Assembly: GCF_007827045.1 (NCBI RefSeq)
Contig: NZ_RPFW01000010.1
Location: 22,261-86,260 of the forward strand
DNA from: Trebonia kvetii
GTDB taxonomy: Bacteria; Actinomycetota; Actinomycetes; Streptosporangiales; Streptosporangiaceae
Reading direction: 5' to 3'
Length of the DNA: 64,000 nucleotides
Position 1 is the stretch's first letter; every line of letters starts with the position of its first letter. The notes beneath the pieces were generated by a model. It did no database searches and was not told where the DNA came from. It was given only the letters and a program-made list of their open reading frames with translations. Of the stretch, positions 9,157 to 17,343 are shown in pieces. The translations under genes were made by a program, and so were the position numbers.

Positions 9157-12100
9157 TCAGCCGCCGGCTTCCGGCTCTAGATCGCGCTCGGCGGCCCGCT
9201 CCCGGATCCAGGGTGACGGCGGGATCTCGAGCACGGGCGGCTGGAGGATCGCGGTCCGGCGACGATTGGGCCCGAGCGGGACGGCGGGGCTGGCCTGGCC
9301 GAGGCGGGGAATCGCGGTGAGCACGGTCGGGCTCTGGCGGTCGGGGGCGAGCCGGGCGGCTGAGTCGAGCTGTGCGGCCAGTTCCCCGACCAGACGAGAT
9401 GCCTCCGCCAGGTCGATCGCTACGCCGGCAAGCTGGCCTTCGCTTCCTTGCCTGCTGCCTTGCTGGAGCCCGATCGTCTCGTGCTCCTTTTCCTGCTGCT
9501 CACGTATCTCTGTCTCGCGCAAAGCCTCGCGGGCCTGGTAGGAGTCCCTCACGGCCTGGTAGCTCGCCGCCAGCGTCTCCTGCCGGGCCGCCTCGGTGTG
9601 CTCGCCGCGGCGGCGGGCCGCGCCGGCTTCGGCGTGAGCGCGGAGTACCGCCAGGCTGGCGTCGCGGGCGGCGGTGCGGGCCCGGCGGAGCGCATCGTCG
9701 GTTATCAGGTGTGCCGGATAGTTGTCGGCGGAGCGGGCTGCGCGGAGGTTGAGGAGCTGGCCGTCAGTCATGGTGCGGATGTCGCGGGCCTCGTCGGGGG
9801 CGAGGGCGGCGCGAGCCTCGTGCCAGGCAGCGCGCAGGTCCGGGCTGTTCGCGGTTGGCTCGGGGCCGATCGCGTCTTCCGGGTGGTCATGGCCGGACAA
9901 CTCGCGGTAGGCGCCGATGGCGGCGGCCTTCTGCTCCCAGGCCAGGCGGGCCGCGGGGTCGTCTGGGACTGCCCCGAGGGCGGCGACCGCCCACGAGGAG
10001 CTGGTGGCGGCGGCGTGCTCGCCAATGCGGCGCCGGCGGTCGTCCATGACTGCGGCGAGCTGGGCGAAGAACCTCCATCGTTCGGCATCACTGGTCTGGG
10101 GAACCTGGGCCGACCAGGACGGTGCGGGGAGCGGAACGAGATCGCCGTGGCGACGGCGGATGCGGGCGTCGATCACGGCCCGGATGTCACGGACGCCGGC
10201 CAGGTCCCGCTCGGCGACAGCCTGGGCCAGGACCTCGGCTGGGTCCAGGCCTGCCAGTTCGGCGGCGCGCAGCGTGCGGTGCAGCCACTGTTGCGTGTGG
10301 CTGTCAGGCTGGCCGGTTCCCGGGGGCAGGGCGGACTGGAGCAGGGCACGGTAGCGCCGCTCGCGGGCCGGGGCGGTCTCGGCGGTCCACATCGCGTGCA
10401 GGACGGCCAGGTGGTCGGCGTCCGACAGGGCCTGCTGCCATGCTTGGGACGCGGATTGCTCGGCGCCGTCGCGGCCGATGATCTCGGTGAGCACGCCTAC
10501 CGGGCTGGCCGTCTCCGGGTCGTCTCGGTCACCGGGTTCGCCGCCGACAGCGTGGGTGGCGAGGCGGTCGTAGCGGGCGAGTTCGGGGGCCGGGCGGGCC
10601 CCGGGGGCGGGGTCTGACAGCTTGACCGGGGTGGTGAAGACGTAGGCGGTGTTCTCGTCGGTGCCGCGGGTGAGGGTGACGTACGCGTGCTGGCGGTCTT
10701 CGCTGCCGTTGAACACGGCCAGACCGACGCGGACCGTGCGGCCCTGGGCGACATGCGCCGTGACCGCGTAGCCGAGCTCGGCATCCGCAAAGTCGGCGTA
10801 CAGGAACTGTCGGTCCGTCCAGCGGCGCAGCCCGGTCCGCCGGTCGGCGTCCAAGGCGCGGCGGACGATGAGACCGGCACTGGTGATGGCGTCGATGCGG
10901 AGCAGGTCGCCGTTGGCCAGGGTGCGGCCGGGCTCTCCGGCTTCGGTGCGGTGGTCGTTGCGGGTGCACATGATCAGGTCGCCGCGGCCCGCCCGCTGGC
11001 CGTCTGCGATGGGGGCCGTCTGGGTGTCGTCGACCAGGCCGAGGCGGATGAGGTTCTCGCGGACACGGCGCGACAGTTCCCGGCGCAGGGCGTGGTCGGC
11101 GGCGATCAGCAGCGCGTCGGTGCCGTTGGCGGCCAGGGCGGTGTAGTCGGCGGCGGCGGTTTCCGTCATCAGTTCCGGGTCGCCGCCGGTGATCCTGGCG
11201 TGGCGCTCGTACTCGTCGGCGACGGTGGCGTCGCCGTCGCGCAGCCGCAGGCTGGCCGCGCGTTCCCAGGCGGCGCGGAACCGTACTGGTTCCGCCAGCC
11301 GCACATAACCGAGACGGGCAGCGAGCAGGGACATGCCGCCGCCGTTCTGCACGGCCTGGAGTTGCTCGGTGTCGCCCGCGGCGATGACCTTGCCGCCGCG
11401 CTGCTCGGCAAGGGTGATCAGGTCGGCCAGGTCCGGGGTCGGCATCATGGACGCTTCGTCGATGGCCAGGAGAGTGCCTGCTGCGACTGGCAGGTGGCCT
11501 CTTGCGCCGCGCTGGCCGGGCAGGTGACCGAGGAAACGGGCGCTGTTGTAGGACTCGATCCCGCCTGCGGCCAGGGTGTTGCGGGCGGACTGGGACGCGG
11601 TGATGCCAATGACCGGGCCGAGGCCTGCCTCCCGCCACGCCCTGGCGATCTCGGCCATGACCCGCGTCTTGCCCGCGCCGGCCGGCGCGTTGATCACCGA
11701 CACGCGGCGGCCGTCGCTCAGTACCGACAGCGCGGCCGCCGCCTGGTCCTCGCGCAGGCCTGACCCGGTGCCCGCGTCGGCTTCCGGGTCGTCCGCGTCT
11801 CCGGCCAACGCGCGCTCGAGCCGCGCGAGGTTCGCGCGGAGCGCGGTCGCGGCGGCGTCGCGGGTCAGGCGCGGCGCGGTCGTGGCCTGCGCTAGGGCGA
11901 CCATGCGCTCCTCCATCGACAGCTGCGCGCGCGTCGCGTACCGGGTGCGGCCGTGGCGCCGGTACACGCTGCGGCCGTCCGCGCGGACTAGGTCGTCCAG
12001 TAGGTCGACCGGGTCGGGGGCCTCCAGGCACAGCACCTTCTCGAACTCCGAGCGCAGGATCCGGTCCACAGTCTCCTCCAGCAGCCTCGCGGCGGCTTCC

Positions 12101-13455
12101 GGGTTCCGGCCGGTGCGGGGCAGGACACGGCCCAGGTGCTTGACCAGGTCCGACCTGGTCCACGCGGACTTCTCCTGCTGTGCCAGCGCCAGTGCCCGCT
12201 GCGCCGCGCGGGCCAGTTCGATGTCTTCGGGGACCGCGTCTTGCGCGTCACCGGCCGTGTCTGGGTCTGCGTCCGCGCGGTGGGCGTCGGCGTGCCAGAC
12301 CGACGGGGCTACCGACGCCAACGGCACGCCGAGCGTGCGCGCTAGCTTGTCCGCCCAGCCCGCGTGCGCCTGCGCCAGATCCAGGGCGCCTTGCTTGCCC
12401 TTCCGCGTGGCGAAGTTCGACGCCTGCGCCAGTTGCGCCAGTTCACGCTGCGAAGGGGCGCGGCCGTGCCGCTCCTCGAACCGGGTGGCGCGGTCGCGCA
12501 CGTCCGCGGTGATCGCCTGGCGGCGCGAGGAGAACAGGGTCATCATTTCCTGCGAGATGCCCTTGATCTCGAACCCGTTCCCGTCCTCCCGCGGCAGCCA
12601 TTCCAGGCCGAATCTGGCTGTCAGCGCCTCCTCCAGGTGCTGGGCGGTGATCGCCGCTACGGCGCCGACGTGCTCGGCGTAACCCAGAGAGTCGGGGGCG
12701 CGCCATTTGCCGTCGGTACTGGTCCTGGCGATGTGGGCGATCTGGGAGTGGACGTGCAGCTGCATGTCGCCGTCGCGTGACGTGTGCTGCAGCCAGTGCG
12801 CCACCGCCAGGTCCGCCTCGTGCCACTGGCCGGTTTCCGCACGGTTGACGCGCTTGTTGTGGGAGCCGGTGCGGGTGTAGCCCGCTTCCCGCTGGAAGTA
12901 GCCGAAGCCTGCGTGGACCGCTTGCATGATCATGTCGTCGACCTCGGCTACCAGGCTTGACCAGTACCGCTCGCCGTCGGCGTCTCTGGCCTCGCGGGCC
13001 AGGCGCGCGTTCTCTCCCAGGGAGGCATGGAAGATAGAAAGTGATTTTGATAGCGACAGGGTCAGGTCGAAGAAGAGCGGGCTCTGGCGGGTTTGACGGC
13101 CTGCCTGGATGCGGAGTTCACGCTTGCGTTCCGGCGTGGCCTGCGGTTCGGCGGCCAGCAGCGTGGCGTAGAGGTCGGCTCCCTTCTTGCTGCCGCTGGG
13201 GAGTCGACCTAGCGGCGTACCGTCGGGTGCCTTGCGCTCGCCGAACAGCAGGTCGTAGGGCTCGCGGTCGATCACCTGGCCTTGGGTGAGGCCGAGTGCC
13301 TGGATGGCGGGGCCCCACCAGTGGCCGGGGGGCTCGCCGCCTTTTTCGCTTGCCTCGATGTAGTAGGCGGCTGGGTTCATTTCCAAGGACGGGTCGACCT
13401 GCTTCCAGACGTAGTCCAGGTCGTAGCCCTTGCTGAGCGTGCCGACAACAGCCAG
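9157..13455 (-). CDS. MobF-family conjugative relaxase-helicase (TrwC/TraA-like)
   Basis: About 1432 aa. The relaxase domain (1-330) has a tyrosine pair in PAAYYIEAS (31-32, matching the TrwC Tyr position) and the three-His metal site LHVHSQIAH (about 235). A RecD/TraI-type helicase follows, with Walker A NAPAGAGKT (about 588), LAIDEASMM and a C-terminal AYVTLTRGTDENT motif. The tail is helical and charged. The protein nicks oriT, binds the 5' end and unwinds the transferred strand. The frame from TTG 13386 or ATG 13380 would lose the first beta-strand (VVGTLSKGYD), which is encoded upstream. The only start for the complete domain is CTG 13455, placed five bases after a perfect GGAGG, with an in-frame TAG just before. 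Either CTG is used or a former ATG has mutated. Confidence 0.88.
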   Translation of the reverse strand: MAVVGTLSKGYDLDYVWKQVDPSLEMNPAAYYIEASEKGGEPPGHWWGPAIQALGLTQGQVIDREPYDLLFGERKAPDGTPLGRLPSGSKKGADLYATLLAAEPQATPERKRELRIQAGRQTRQSPLFFDLTLSLSKSLSIFHASLGENARLAREARDADGERYWSSLVAEVDDMIMQAVHAGFGYFQREAGYTRTGSHNKRVNRAETGQWHEADLAVAHWLQHTSRDGDMQLHVHSQIAHIARTSTDGKWRAPDSLGYAEHVGAVAAITAQHLEEALTARFGLEWLPREDGNGFEIKGISQEMMTLFSSRRQAITADVRDRATRFEERHGRAPSQRELAQLAQASNFATRKGKQGALDLAQAHAGWADKLARTLGVPLASVAPSVWHADAHRADADPDTAGDAQDAVPEDIELARAAQRALALAQQEKSAWTRSDLVKHLGRVLPRTGRNPEAAARLLEETVDRILRSEFEKVLCLEAPDPVDLLDDLVRADGRSVYRRHGRTRYATRAQLSMEERMVALAQATTAPRLTRDAAATALRANLARLERALAGDADDPEADAGTGSGLREDQAAAALSVLSDGRRVSVINAPAGAGKTRVMAEIARAWREAGLGPVIGITASQSARNTLAAGGIESYNSARFLGHLPGQRGARGHLPVAAGTLLAIDEASMMPTPDLADLITLAEQRGGKVIAAGDTEQLQAVQNGGGMSLLAARLGYVRLAEPVRFRAAWERAASLRLRDGDATVADEYERHARITGGDPELMTETAAADYTALAANGTDALLIAADHALRRELSRRVRENLIRLGLVDDTQTAPIADGQRAGRGDLIMCTRNDHRTEAGEPGRTLANGDLLRIDAITSAGLIVRRALDADRRTGLRRWTDRQFLYADFADAELGYAVTAHVAQGRTVRVGLAVFNGSEDRQHAYVTLTRGTDENTAYVFTTPVKLSDPAPGARPAPELARYDRLATHAVGGEPGDRDDPETASPVGVLTEIIGRDGAEQSASQAWQQALSDADHLAVLHAMWTAETAPARERRYRALLQSALPPGTGQPDSHTQQWLHRTLRAAELAGLDPAEVLAQAVAERDLAGVRDIRAVIDARIRRRHGDLVPLPAPSWSAQVPQTSDAERWRFFAQLAAVMDDRRRRIGEHAAATSSSWAVAALGAVPDDPAARLAWEQKAAAIGAYRELSGHDHPEDAIGPEPTANSPDLRAAWHEARAALAPDEARDIRTMTDGQLLNLRAARSADNYPAHLITDDALRRARTAARDASLAVLRAHAEAGAARRRGEHTEAARQETLAASYQAVRDSYQAREALRETEIREQQEKEHETIGLQQGSRQGSEGQLAGVAIDLAEASRLVGELAAQLDSAARLAPDRQSPTVLTAIPRLGQASPAVPLGPNRRRTAILQPPVLEIPPSPWIRERAAERDLEPEAGG

Positions 13456-13654
13456 GGGCTACCTCCGGCTCGCGGAGGCGGCGGGACTGACCATGATCAT
13501 CAGATGGTGCATGGGTGTGACGCGATTACGGACCATACATCAATAGTGACAAAGCGGGCGATCAAGATCAGGAAGGAAACAGGCGACAGCCCGAAGGTTG
13601 CAAGGAAATCAGAGCTATCAACGTGTCGCTCTCAGGATCGGAGGACGCATCGAT

Positions 13655-13678
13655 CCTGGCGTGATCGGTAACGCCAGG
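13655..13678. repeat. Inverted repeat upstream of the relaxase, oriT candidate
   Basis: A perfect 8-bp inverted repeat (CCTGGCGT / ACGCCAGG) around an 8-base loop, about 200 bases before the relaxase start. MobF origins of transfer usually lie next to the relaxase gene and contain such hairpins beside the nick site. An operator or chance repeat is possible. No nick consensus is recognised. Confidence 0.3.
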
Positions 13679-13893
13679 GCAAACTTGTGACACGTCTCGG
13701 CGGCAACTACTGTTCCCCGTATGGGCGTGATTGATGTCCGGCGCTTGACCGTCGCGACATACTTCGGGCTAGCGGAGATCTTGAGGCCGGCGACATCTGC
13801 TTTGCCGAGGAAGGCACATGGGACATCGATCTCGCTGAGGTTGTCAAGCTAAAAGCGCTCGCGGTCCCGCAGGACCGGGATCTCACTAACCGC

Positions 13894-14169
13894 GTGATGC
13901 AGCACGAGTTGCGGTTGCTGCTGAGCTTCCTCGTAGACCGACCCGGAAGTCCGCTGACCTTGCGGCAGGCCGACTTTCAAGCGAGTTCAGGTCACATCAA
14001 ACGGTTCATTTCCGAGTCGTTCGGGCTGGGGATGCTCACGGCTGCCGCTGAGCGCCACAACAGGTTGAAGCTGAACGACATCGATCTCCACAATTCCGAC
14101 GCGCTGCCCGTAGCCACTCAGTACCCAGGTTCGGGGATCAGGCCAGACCTGCTCTTCGACTTCTACTAG
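13894..14169 (+). CDS. Hypothetical protein, possibly a fragment
   Basis: A 91-aa frame (MMQHELRLLLSFLVDRPG...) with helical, moderately charged composition ending RPDLLFDFY. The same frame is open and protein-like upstream to about 13735 (GDICFAEEGTWDIDLAEVV), where no good start exists, so the gene may be 5'-truncated or begin at a rare codon. No family is recognised. It lies between the relaxase promoter region and the convergent SLOG-like gene. Confidence 0.35.
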   Translation: MMQHELRLLLSFLVDRPGSPLTLRQADFQASSGHIKRFISESFGLGMLTAAAERHNRLKLNDIDLHNSDALPVATQYPGSGIRPDLLFDFY

Positions 14170-14283
14170 CGGGCCGAGCCGTCCCAGCCGTCGGCGTTCG
14201 CCTCCTCACGAATGGGCATCTGTGGGGCCATCGAGAAGTTCATCCGCACCGCCCACCGCCGACACCAGCATTCGGAGTACCTG

Positions 14284-15078
14284 TCAACGCCAGACGTCTG
14301 GGTCTGGCGGGTTTATCGTGCGCAGGAGGTCGGCGGTTTGAGCTTTGAGGGGCACCGCGCCTGACGGATCGGGCCGGTAACGGGACGTGGGAGTCTCCCA
14401 GAACGTGTTCTTCTTCTTTCTCCCAGGCTGGCTACCACCGTTTATGACCGGCGGGACGATGCCTCCTCGCATCTTCTTCGAGTTCTTCGAGCGAGGTGGC
14501 GCACCCGCCGCTTTCCTGTACTCCTGCCACAGCTTCAGCGATTCGGGAGAATCCGGCAAGCCATACACATCGCGGAAGCGGGTGTACTTCGAGCTCGCCT
14601 TCCCAGCCTTCCGGTCTTCACGTCCCCTGATCAATGCCCAAGCGAGTGAATCCTTCGCCGACCGGAAAGGCGTCTCCTGGTCGAGGGGCGCGGGTTGTCC
14701 GGCAGTTTCCGGCGACCGCATGACTATCGGAATATGGATGATCGCCCGGCCGGAGGCCCGTGCCTTCTCCACCAACGACCAGACGTCCACCGGCTTCGGG
14801 AGCGGACCTCTCTCCCTCCCGGGAGCGATGACGATCAGGATGTGGCAGGCTTCGGCTATCTCGGAGTTGGGCTCGGCATCGTCCTTGACCTGCCAGTTGC
14901 TCAGGGAGCAAACGTGGTCGCGGGCGACGTTGTCGGACCCTTGCCCACGACTGTGAAGCACAAGAGGCGGAAACGGCCTGCGCGATGTGATCTCGTCCAG
15001 CACCCGCTGGATCTCAGCCTTCAACGCGGAACCGGGGGCAGCAACGTTGCCGATGATGCCTACGTGCGTACCGGACAT
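14284..15078 (-). CDS. Rossmann/SLOG-like domain protein
   Basis: A 264-aa protein. Residues 1-130 look like a Rossmannoid nucleotide-binding domain: VGIIGNVAAPGSAL (first strand and glycine turn), LVLHSRGQGSDNVARD (second strand with a ligand-binding-like turn), and ACHILIVIAPGRERGP (fourth strand). This layout resembles SLOG-superfamily sensors (DprA/LOG/TIR-adjacent), known to bind nucleotide signals in bacterial conflict systems. The C-terminal 130 residues are basic (RGREDRKAGKASSKYTRF, GRKKKNTFW) and may contact nucleic acid. It points the same way as the downstream defence genes but is separated from the zinc-ribbon gene by 443 bp. Fold and role are inferred. Confidence 0.45.
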   Translation of the reverse strand: MSGTHVGIIGNVAAPGSALKAEIQRVLDEITSRRPFPPLVLHSRGQGSDNVARDHVCSLSNWQVKDDAEPNSEIAEACHILIVIAPGRERGPLPKPVDVWSLVEKARASGRAIIHIPIVMRSPETAGQPAPLDQETPFRSAKDSLAWALIRGREDRKAGKASSKYTRFRDVYGLPDSPESLKLWQEYRKAAGAPPRSKNSKKMRGGIVPPVINGGSQPGRKKKNTFWETPTSRYRPDPSGAVPLKAQTADLLRTINPPDPDVWR

Positions 15079-15522
15079 GAGGACTCCGCAAGGTTACCGA
15101 GCCAGGTGGGAAGGATGACGGGCCCTGACGCTTGTCATGCTAGTGCGCACCTCGTCTGGCCTAGTTGATGAAGTGAGGTGGCCGGGACAGAGTGGGTCTT
15201 CGGCGGGGAGGGCGCGATGGCTGAATGCATCGGTGAGCACGAGCCAGCCCACGAAGGCCGCCGCCGGGCTCGCGCGACCTGCAAACGCGAAGAAGCGACT
15301 CCAGCCACGTCTACTGCGCATGCGGACTGCCGACCCGCGTGCTCAGCCTGATGGCAGCCGGAGCGACGACCGGCTGATCCGCTGACCTGCCAGGTAATTC
15401 GCCAGGCTCTTCGTCAAAATGTCTCCGCAGCAGCTTGCACCTATTATCCTGCGACGCTCGGCACGATGGGCACGGCGATGTCGAGGCCACCGTCCGAGGC
15501 TGGCCCTATCACCGACGATACC
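15079..15522. other. Intergenic region without a recognisable gene
   Basis: About 440 bases between two leftward genes. Short frames here are not protein-like. It presumably holds the promoter of the SLOG-like gene near 15080-15180. Nothing else was identified. Confidence 0.3.
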
Positions 15523-17097
15523 TCACAACGAAGTGCTGCTGTTAACTGGTTCCTCGACTGAAATTCCGCTAGGTAGCCACCTGCGTAGGTCAATTTCTGC
15601 AGATGGCAGGAAGCATTCGGTGTGGCCTCCGTTAAGTCGTCGAGACAGGGGCCGGTAAGCAAATTCTTTATATTCATTGATGATCGCTTGTTCGGCTTCG
15701 TAGCAGTCCACGAATGGTGCGGCCAGTGCTTGAATGAGAACGCCTCCAGTGACTAGGTGCTGCTTGATGCGCCCACCGTTCTTTCGGCCGATTCCGACCT
15801 TGATGAAGCGTTCGCCATCGTGGTTGAAATCAATAAGATAGAGGTAACCGACCACATCAACAGCGTAGCCACAAGGCTTGCATCCTCCTGCTATTAGCAG
15901 GGAGTTTGGCTTAGGCTTGCGTTTCTTACCGCATCTTCGACATATGCATTCAGTAGGAGTGTGAGCGTTTATATATGGGCCTACAAAATCGAGCTCGCGA
16001 GCCTCGAAAAGCTCCTTGATAACATCCAGCGGCGTCCTGAACGCCTCGGCGAGCCGCTGGCTAGCACAGGTCTTGCAGCCGCCCTGGCCGTTTCGCAGGT
16101 TTGTTAGCGTGGGGCTTGTCTGAGTATCGCATTCCACACAGACTGAATCCAGAGGGACTCCGGATCCTTCGTAGGTCCCCGTGACTCTTAGGCCGTGATT
16201 CATGAACTCAGCTCGTACCACCTCGTCTGCTACGCGGGGTCGGCTGGGGGGTAGTGGCTCGCACGTCCGACATGAACGCTGGCCATTTCGAAACCTCTTC
16301 CAGGAGCGCTTGGAACGCGTACCACAGTGAAGGCACAGGATTTCCAATTCTTCTGCATTATTTCTGTATGGACTGGTGAGCTGAAATCCTGCAGCTAGGA
16401 ACTCAATACGAACCTGCTCTGTGTCGGTACGGAAGAGGGTGCTGAGGTGATCGTAGGCACACGATCTACAGCGGCCACCGCTGTAGATGGTCGACATCCA
16501 TATGGGCGATTCCTCGCCACAGATCAGGCACCGAGCTGTGACGGGTGTCTCCTTGTTGATGTACTCACCTGTCATTTCCATGTCTGCGGCAAGCAACTCC
16601 TGTCGAATCCGCTCAGATGGTGTCCTCTTTTTCTCGTTAGCCTTTGCGATGCCGCATGGTATGCACCCTCCGTCGCCGCGCCGCAGGACGTTTAGGCGGG
16701 TGCGGCCCAGATGCCCGCAGACTAGACACTCGACATCGACGGGGGTATTGACATTAACGTACTCGCCGGTGATCCTTAGCCCTGCCGCGAGGAACTCCTT
16801 AACGGCTTGGGATACTGGCACACTTTTAGATTCCGCTCGCCGCTTAATGCCGCAGGGTACGCAGCCGCCACGCGCTGGATTCTGAAGGTCAGCCAGTCGC
16901 GGCGAGCATTCGCATCCGCATGCGAGACATACGGCATCGATCGGTTCCGCTGCCTTGATGTAGGGACCTATGCGGCGAAGGTTCTTACTCGCAAATACTT
17001 CATCGATGTGCATCAAGCAGAGGGAAGCACCCGGCTTAGCTGGGACATTGAGGCAGGACGCCTTCTTGCACGTCTTCTTGGAGGACAAGCCGCTCAT
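15523..17097 (-). CDS. Tandem zinc-ribbon protein with GIY-YIG-like nuclease domain
   Basis: A 524-aa protein made of six repeats of about 60-70 residues. Each has an FLAAGLRITGEY-like helix-strand, then CLxCG, then GGCxPCG, so every unit offers a CxxC...CxxC zinc-ribbon or treble-clef site (cysteine pairs near residues 57/80, 125/148, 192/213, 258/280, 326/348, 390/408). A Cys-containing N-terminus precedes them. Residues 415-500 look like a GIY-YIG/T5orf172-type nuclease: GYLYLIDFN, then FIKVGIGRKNGGRIKQH with its Arg, and EAEQAIINEY supplying the catalytic Glu. Zinc modules probably recognise DNA while the C-terminus cuts. It sits downstream of DISARM on the same strand and has a lower GC content than its neighbours, suggesting recent acquisition. 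A homing-endonuclease-like or restriction role are alternatives. Confidence 0.65.
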   Translation of the reverse strand: MSGLSSKKTCKKASCLNVPAKPGASLCLMHIDEVFASKNLRRIGPYIKAAEPIDAVCLACGCECSPRLADLQNPARGGCVPCGIKRRAESKSVPVSQAVKEFLAAGLRITGEYVNVNTPVDVECLVCGHLGRTRLNVLRRGDGGCIPCGIAKANEKKRTPSERIRQELLAADMEMTGEYINKETPVTARCLICGEESPIWMSTIYSGGRCRSCAYDHLSTLFRTDTEQVRIEFLAAGFQLTSPYRNNAEELEILCLHCGTRSKRSWKRFRNGQRSCRTCEPLPPSRPRVADEVVRAEFMNHGLRVTGTYEGSGVPLDSVCVECDTQTSPTLTNLRNGQGGCKTCASQRLAEAFRTPLDVIKELFEARELDFVGPYINAHTPTECICRRCGKKRKPKPNSLLIAGGCKPCGYAVDVVGYLYLIDFNHDGERFIKVGIGRKNGGRIKQHLVTGGVLIQALAAPFVDCYEAEQAIINEYKEFAYRPLSRRLNGGHTECFLPSAEIDLRRWLPSGISVEEPVNSSTSL

Positions 17098-17343
17098 GTC
17101 ATGTAAACTAGGACACTATAATGTTCGCGGTCAAGTAGATCAGGATCAGCGAGAAATGTCGTCCCCGGCGCACGGGCGCTGGCCGGTGCCGGAGTGTCGC
17201 CGGCCGGCACCGGCGACGCAGCGATCACGTCGATGATCTTGCCGGGCACAGTGACCCCGAGTTCGTCGCCTGCGTACCCGGCCGCCGTGCCCCTAAAAAG
17301 CCACGCCCGACGGGCTCCTTCGGGGAGAGCGAGAGTCTTGTCC

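Noticed and set aside
9448-10617. A 389-aa plus-strand protein opposite the relaxase
   Set aside because: Antisense shadow of the relaxase-helicase tail; no domain and no ribosome-binding site.
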